DNA of 64,000 bases, taken from Acinetobacter pseudolwoffii. Lineage in GTDB: Bacteria; Pseudomonadota; Gammaproteobacteria; Pseudomonadales; Moraxellaceae. Each line of letters begins with the position of its first letter. Positions within the stretch are counted from its first letter, which is position 1. Below the pieces are notes generated by a model. The model was not told the DNA's origin and ran no database searches. It saw nothing but the letters and a program-made list of their open reading frames with translations. Positions 62,982-64,000 of this stretch are shown here, piece by piece. The stretch is taken from positions 1 through 64,000 of the forward strand of contig NZ_PHRG01000003.1 of NCBI RefSeq assembly GCF_002803605.1. Reading direction: 5' to 3'. A program made the position numbers and the translations under genes.

Positions 62982-63005
62982 TCAGCCCCTTAAAAGTTTA
63001 AAATG

Positions 63006-63034
63006 GCGTCCCAGTTTTGGGGCGTCTTTTTGTT
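63006..63034 (+). terminator. Rho-independent terminator after tkt
   Basis: The stem CGTCCCA/TGGGGCG (one T-G pair) is followed by a T-rich run, about 25 bases after the tkt stop. Confidence 0.7.
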
Positions 63035-63115
63035 TTTGGTCTTTTTAGCTCTGTTTTCATGTGACAAGAGTTGAAGAGTTCTCTTGATAATTGAATGCAA
63101 AAAAGTGAGATGAAC

Positions 63116-63331
63116 ATGAGCTTGTACGAGCAAATTAGCGAAGAAATTACTCTGATGGATGCAGGCGAACAGAAATGGATCGGGCAGGATTTACCTCTTG
63201 AGGCCATGATGGCGGTTGAGTTAATGCTGCAAGAACTCGCGGAAGAAAAAGTCATCAAAGTCCGTCGTAAAAACCATGAAAAGACGACTGGCCTAAAACA
63301 GGTTGATCGTATTCTGGTTGAAAAACTGTAA
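63116..63331 (+). CDS. Small acidic protein of unknown function
   Basis: This protein has about 71 residues from ATG 63116. In-frame ATGs at 63095 and 63110 are alternatives. It is helical and acidic in the first half (LYEQISEEITLMDAGEQKWIGQDLPLEAMMAVELMLQELAEE) and basic at the end. It has no signal peptide or membrane segment. It is followed by its own terminator, which supports a real gene. The family is not recognised. Confidence 0.6.
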   Translation: MSLYEQISEEITLMDAGEQKWIGQDLPLEAMMAVELMLQELAEEKVIKVRRKNHEKTTGLKQVDRILVEKL

Positions 63332-63343
63332 AGCTAAAATACT

Positions 63344-63370
63344 AAAAAGTCCCTGATTGGGGCTTTTTTT
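63344..63370 (+). terminator. Rho-independent terminator
   Basis: The stem AGTCCC/GGGGCT (one T-G pair) is followed by seven T, 13 bases after the stop of the small acidic protein gene. Confidence 0.78.
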
Positions 63371-63505
63371 ATGCCAGATGATTTTTGTCTGGAAGTTGCT
63401 TATCAAAACCAGATGAGATAAAGATAAGTTTATAACCCGCTATAGAACTCAGCACCCTATCGAAACGGCTTATATTGATGAAATAGGCAAAAGAAGTTGG
63501 TAAAC

Positions 63506-63961
63506 ATGAAAATAAATTCCCAGATTCAGATCAAATCTTTAGAGCAAATATCACAGTACCAATGGCTGCCTTTATGGCAAGAATATCAGGCTTTTTATCA
63601 TGCGAAGATCTGTGACGAGGTCAGTGAAAATACCTGGGCGAAATTACACAGTACTGAGCTAGATTCGATGTATGGCTTTGCCGCATTGCTTGATGAAAAA
63701 GTGGTGGGCATTGTACATGTGGTCGAGCATGACAGCAGTTGGACGCTACGACCTTATGCTTATTTGCAGGATTTATTTGTGCCTTCGCAGTATCGAGGTC
63801 AAGGTATCGCTTGCAAGTTGATTGAACAGGTTTATCAGGTGGCAGAACAGCGTAATTGTGACCGCGTTTACTGGCTTACGCATGAATCAAATCGTCAGGC
63901 ACAAATGCTCTATGATAAAGTGGCCAAAAAGACCGGATTTATCCAGTACCGTATGGATTAA
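63506..63961 (+). CDS. GNAT family N-acetyltransferase
   Basis: This protein of about 151 residues is counted from ATG 63506. A TTG at 63497 is the alternative. It has the GNAT acetyl-CoA-binding motif A in LQDLFVPSQYRGQGIACKLIEQVYQVAEQ (R-G-x-G-I/A pattern) and a typical motif B strand-helix (DRVYWLTHESNRQAQMLYDKVAKKTGFIQYRM). The whole protein is a single GNAT domain, intact, probably cytoplasmic. The acceptor substrate is unknown. Only 39 bases of sequence follow it in the window. Confidence 0.87.
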   Translation: MKINSQIQIKSLEQISQYQWLPLWQEYQAFYHAKICDEVSENTWAKLHSTELDSMYGFAALLDEKVVGIVHVVEHDSSWTLRPYAYLQDLFVPSQYRGQGIACKLIEQVYQVAEQRNCDRVYWLTHESNRQAQMLYDKVAKKTGFIQYRMD

Positions 63962-64000
63962 TAATAGAAATTTAAAAAATAACTTACAAATTTATCGTTT

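Noticed and set aside
1..64000. CRISPR array, prophage or complete insertion sequence
   Set aside because: I saw no regularly spaced short repeats, no phage structural or integrase genes and no transposase gene in the window.

Overview
The window looks like a stretch of core chromosome from an Acinetobacter-type gammaproteobacterium (Moraxellaceae). This is inferred from gene content and arrangement: an isolated gspL-gspM pair, cvpA-purF, rpsU-yqeY divergent from tsaD, a FabR-type repressor divergent from a ferredoxin reductase/acyl-lipid desaturase pair, a patatin with an N-terminal DUF3336, paired CYTH/CHAD proteins, many small lipoproteins, and moderately AT-rich DNA with very AT-rich intergenic regions. 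I cannot name the species. I see no prophage, CRISPR array, intact insertion sequence or resistance island.

Layout. 1-8 kb: the 3' end of gpsA, sixA, the type II secretion assembly-platform genes gspL-gspM, pyrD, cvpA-purF, and a membrane protein related to M48 peptidases that has lost its zinc-binding motif. 8-20 kb: a possible HolD-like protein, a hydroxyacid dehydrogenase, a BepA-like M48 protease, yqeY and rpsU divergent from tsaD, a diguanylate cyclase, two lipoproteins, a DUF815-type ATPase, and an overlapping patatin/kinase-like pair. 20.5-22.2 kb: a tRNA cluster of seven genes in three transcription units. Four are identical tRNA-Leu(UAG), two are tRNA-Trp(CCA) and one is tRNA-Leu(CAG). 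Two units are copies of the same 389-bp segment. 22-34 kb: gloB, a decayed flavin-reductase-like gene, a PhzF-family gene, a large M16 peptidase, a small membrane-protein gene interrupted by one stop codon, an amidohydrolase, a DUF3144 protein, and two tandem CYTH proteins of which the second has a degenerate CHAD half. 34-45 kb: a DUF962/Mpo1-like protein, a gene-free stretch with a candidate small RNA and a strong minus-strand terminator, thiE-hemL, a GlcG/HbpS-family protein, an AT-rich lipoprotein gene, a stand-alone isochorismatase-like/carrier-domain fusion with a damaged hydrolase site, an RluA-type synthase, rapA, an orphan PAAR protein and an alpha/beta hydrolase.

45-64 kb: a FabR-like repressor and its probable operator (perfect 15-bp inverted arms) in front of a ferredoxin reductase-desaturase operon, a HAD phosphatase overlapping a DUF1615 lipoprotein gene, dusB, a glycine-zipper protein, a nitronate monooxygenase-like gene, a radical-SAM/partner pair of the putative DNA-repair type, a YeeE/YedE transporter, metK, a lone type IV pilin-like gene, tkt and a GNAT acetyltransferase.

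Most genes are housekeeping: nucleotide synthesis (pyrD, purF), translation and tRNA modification (rpsU, tsaD, dusB, the RluA family, tRNAs), transcription recycling (rapA), cofactors (thiE, hemL, metK), and membrane lipid adjustment (desaturase operon). No clear new multigene system stands out. The points most worth following are the catalytically degenerate paralogues (M48-like, CYTH/CHAD-like, isochorismatase-carrier), the duplicated tRNA units, the candidate small RNA near 34.8 kb, the desaturase operator and the radical-SAM pair.
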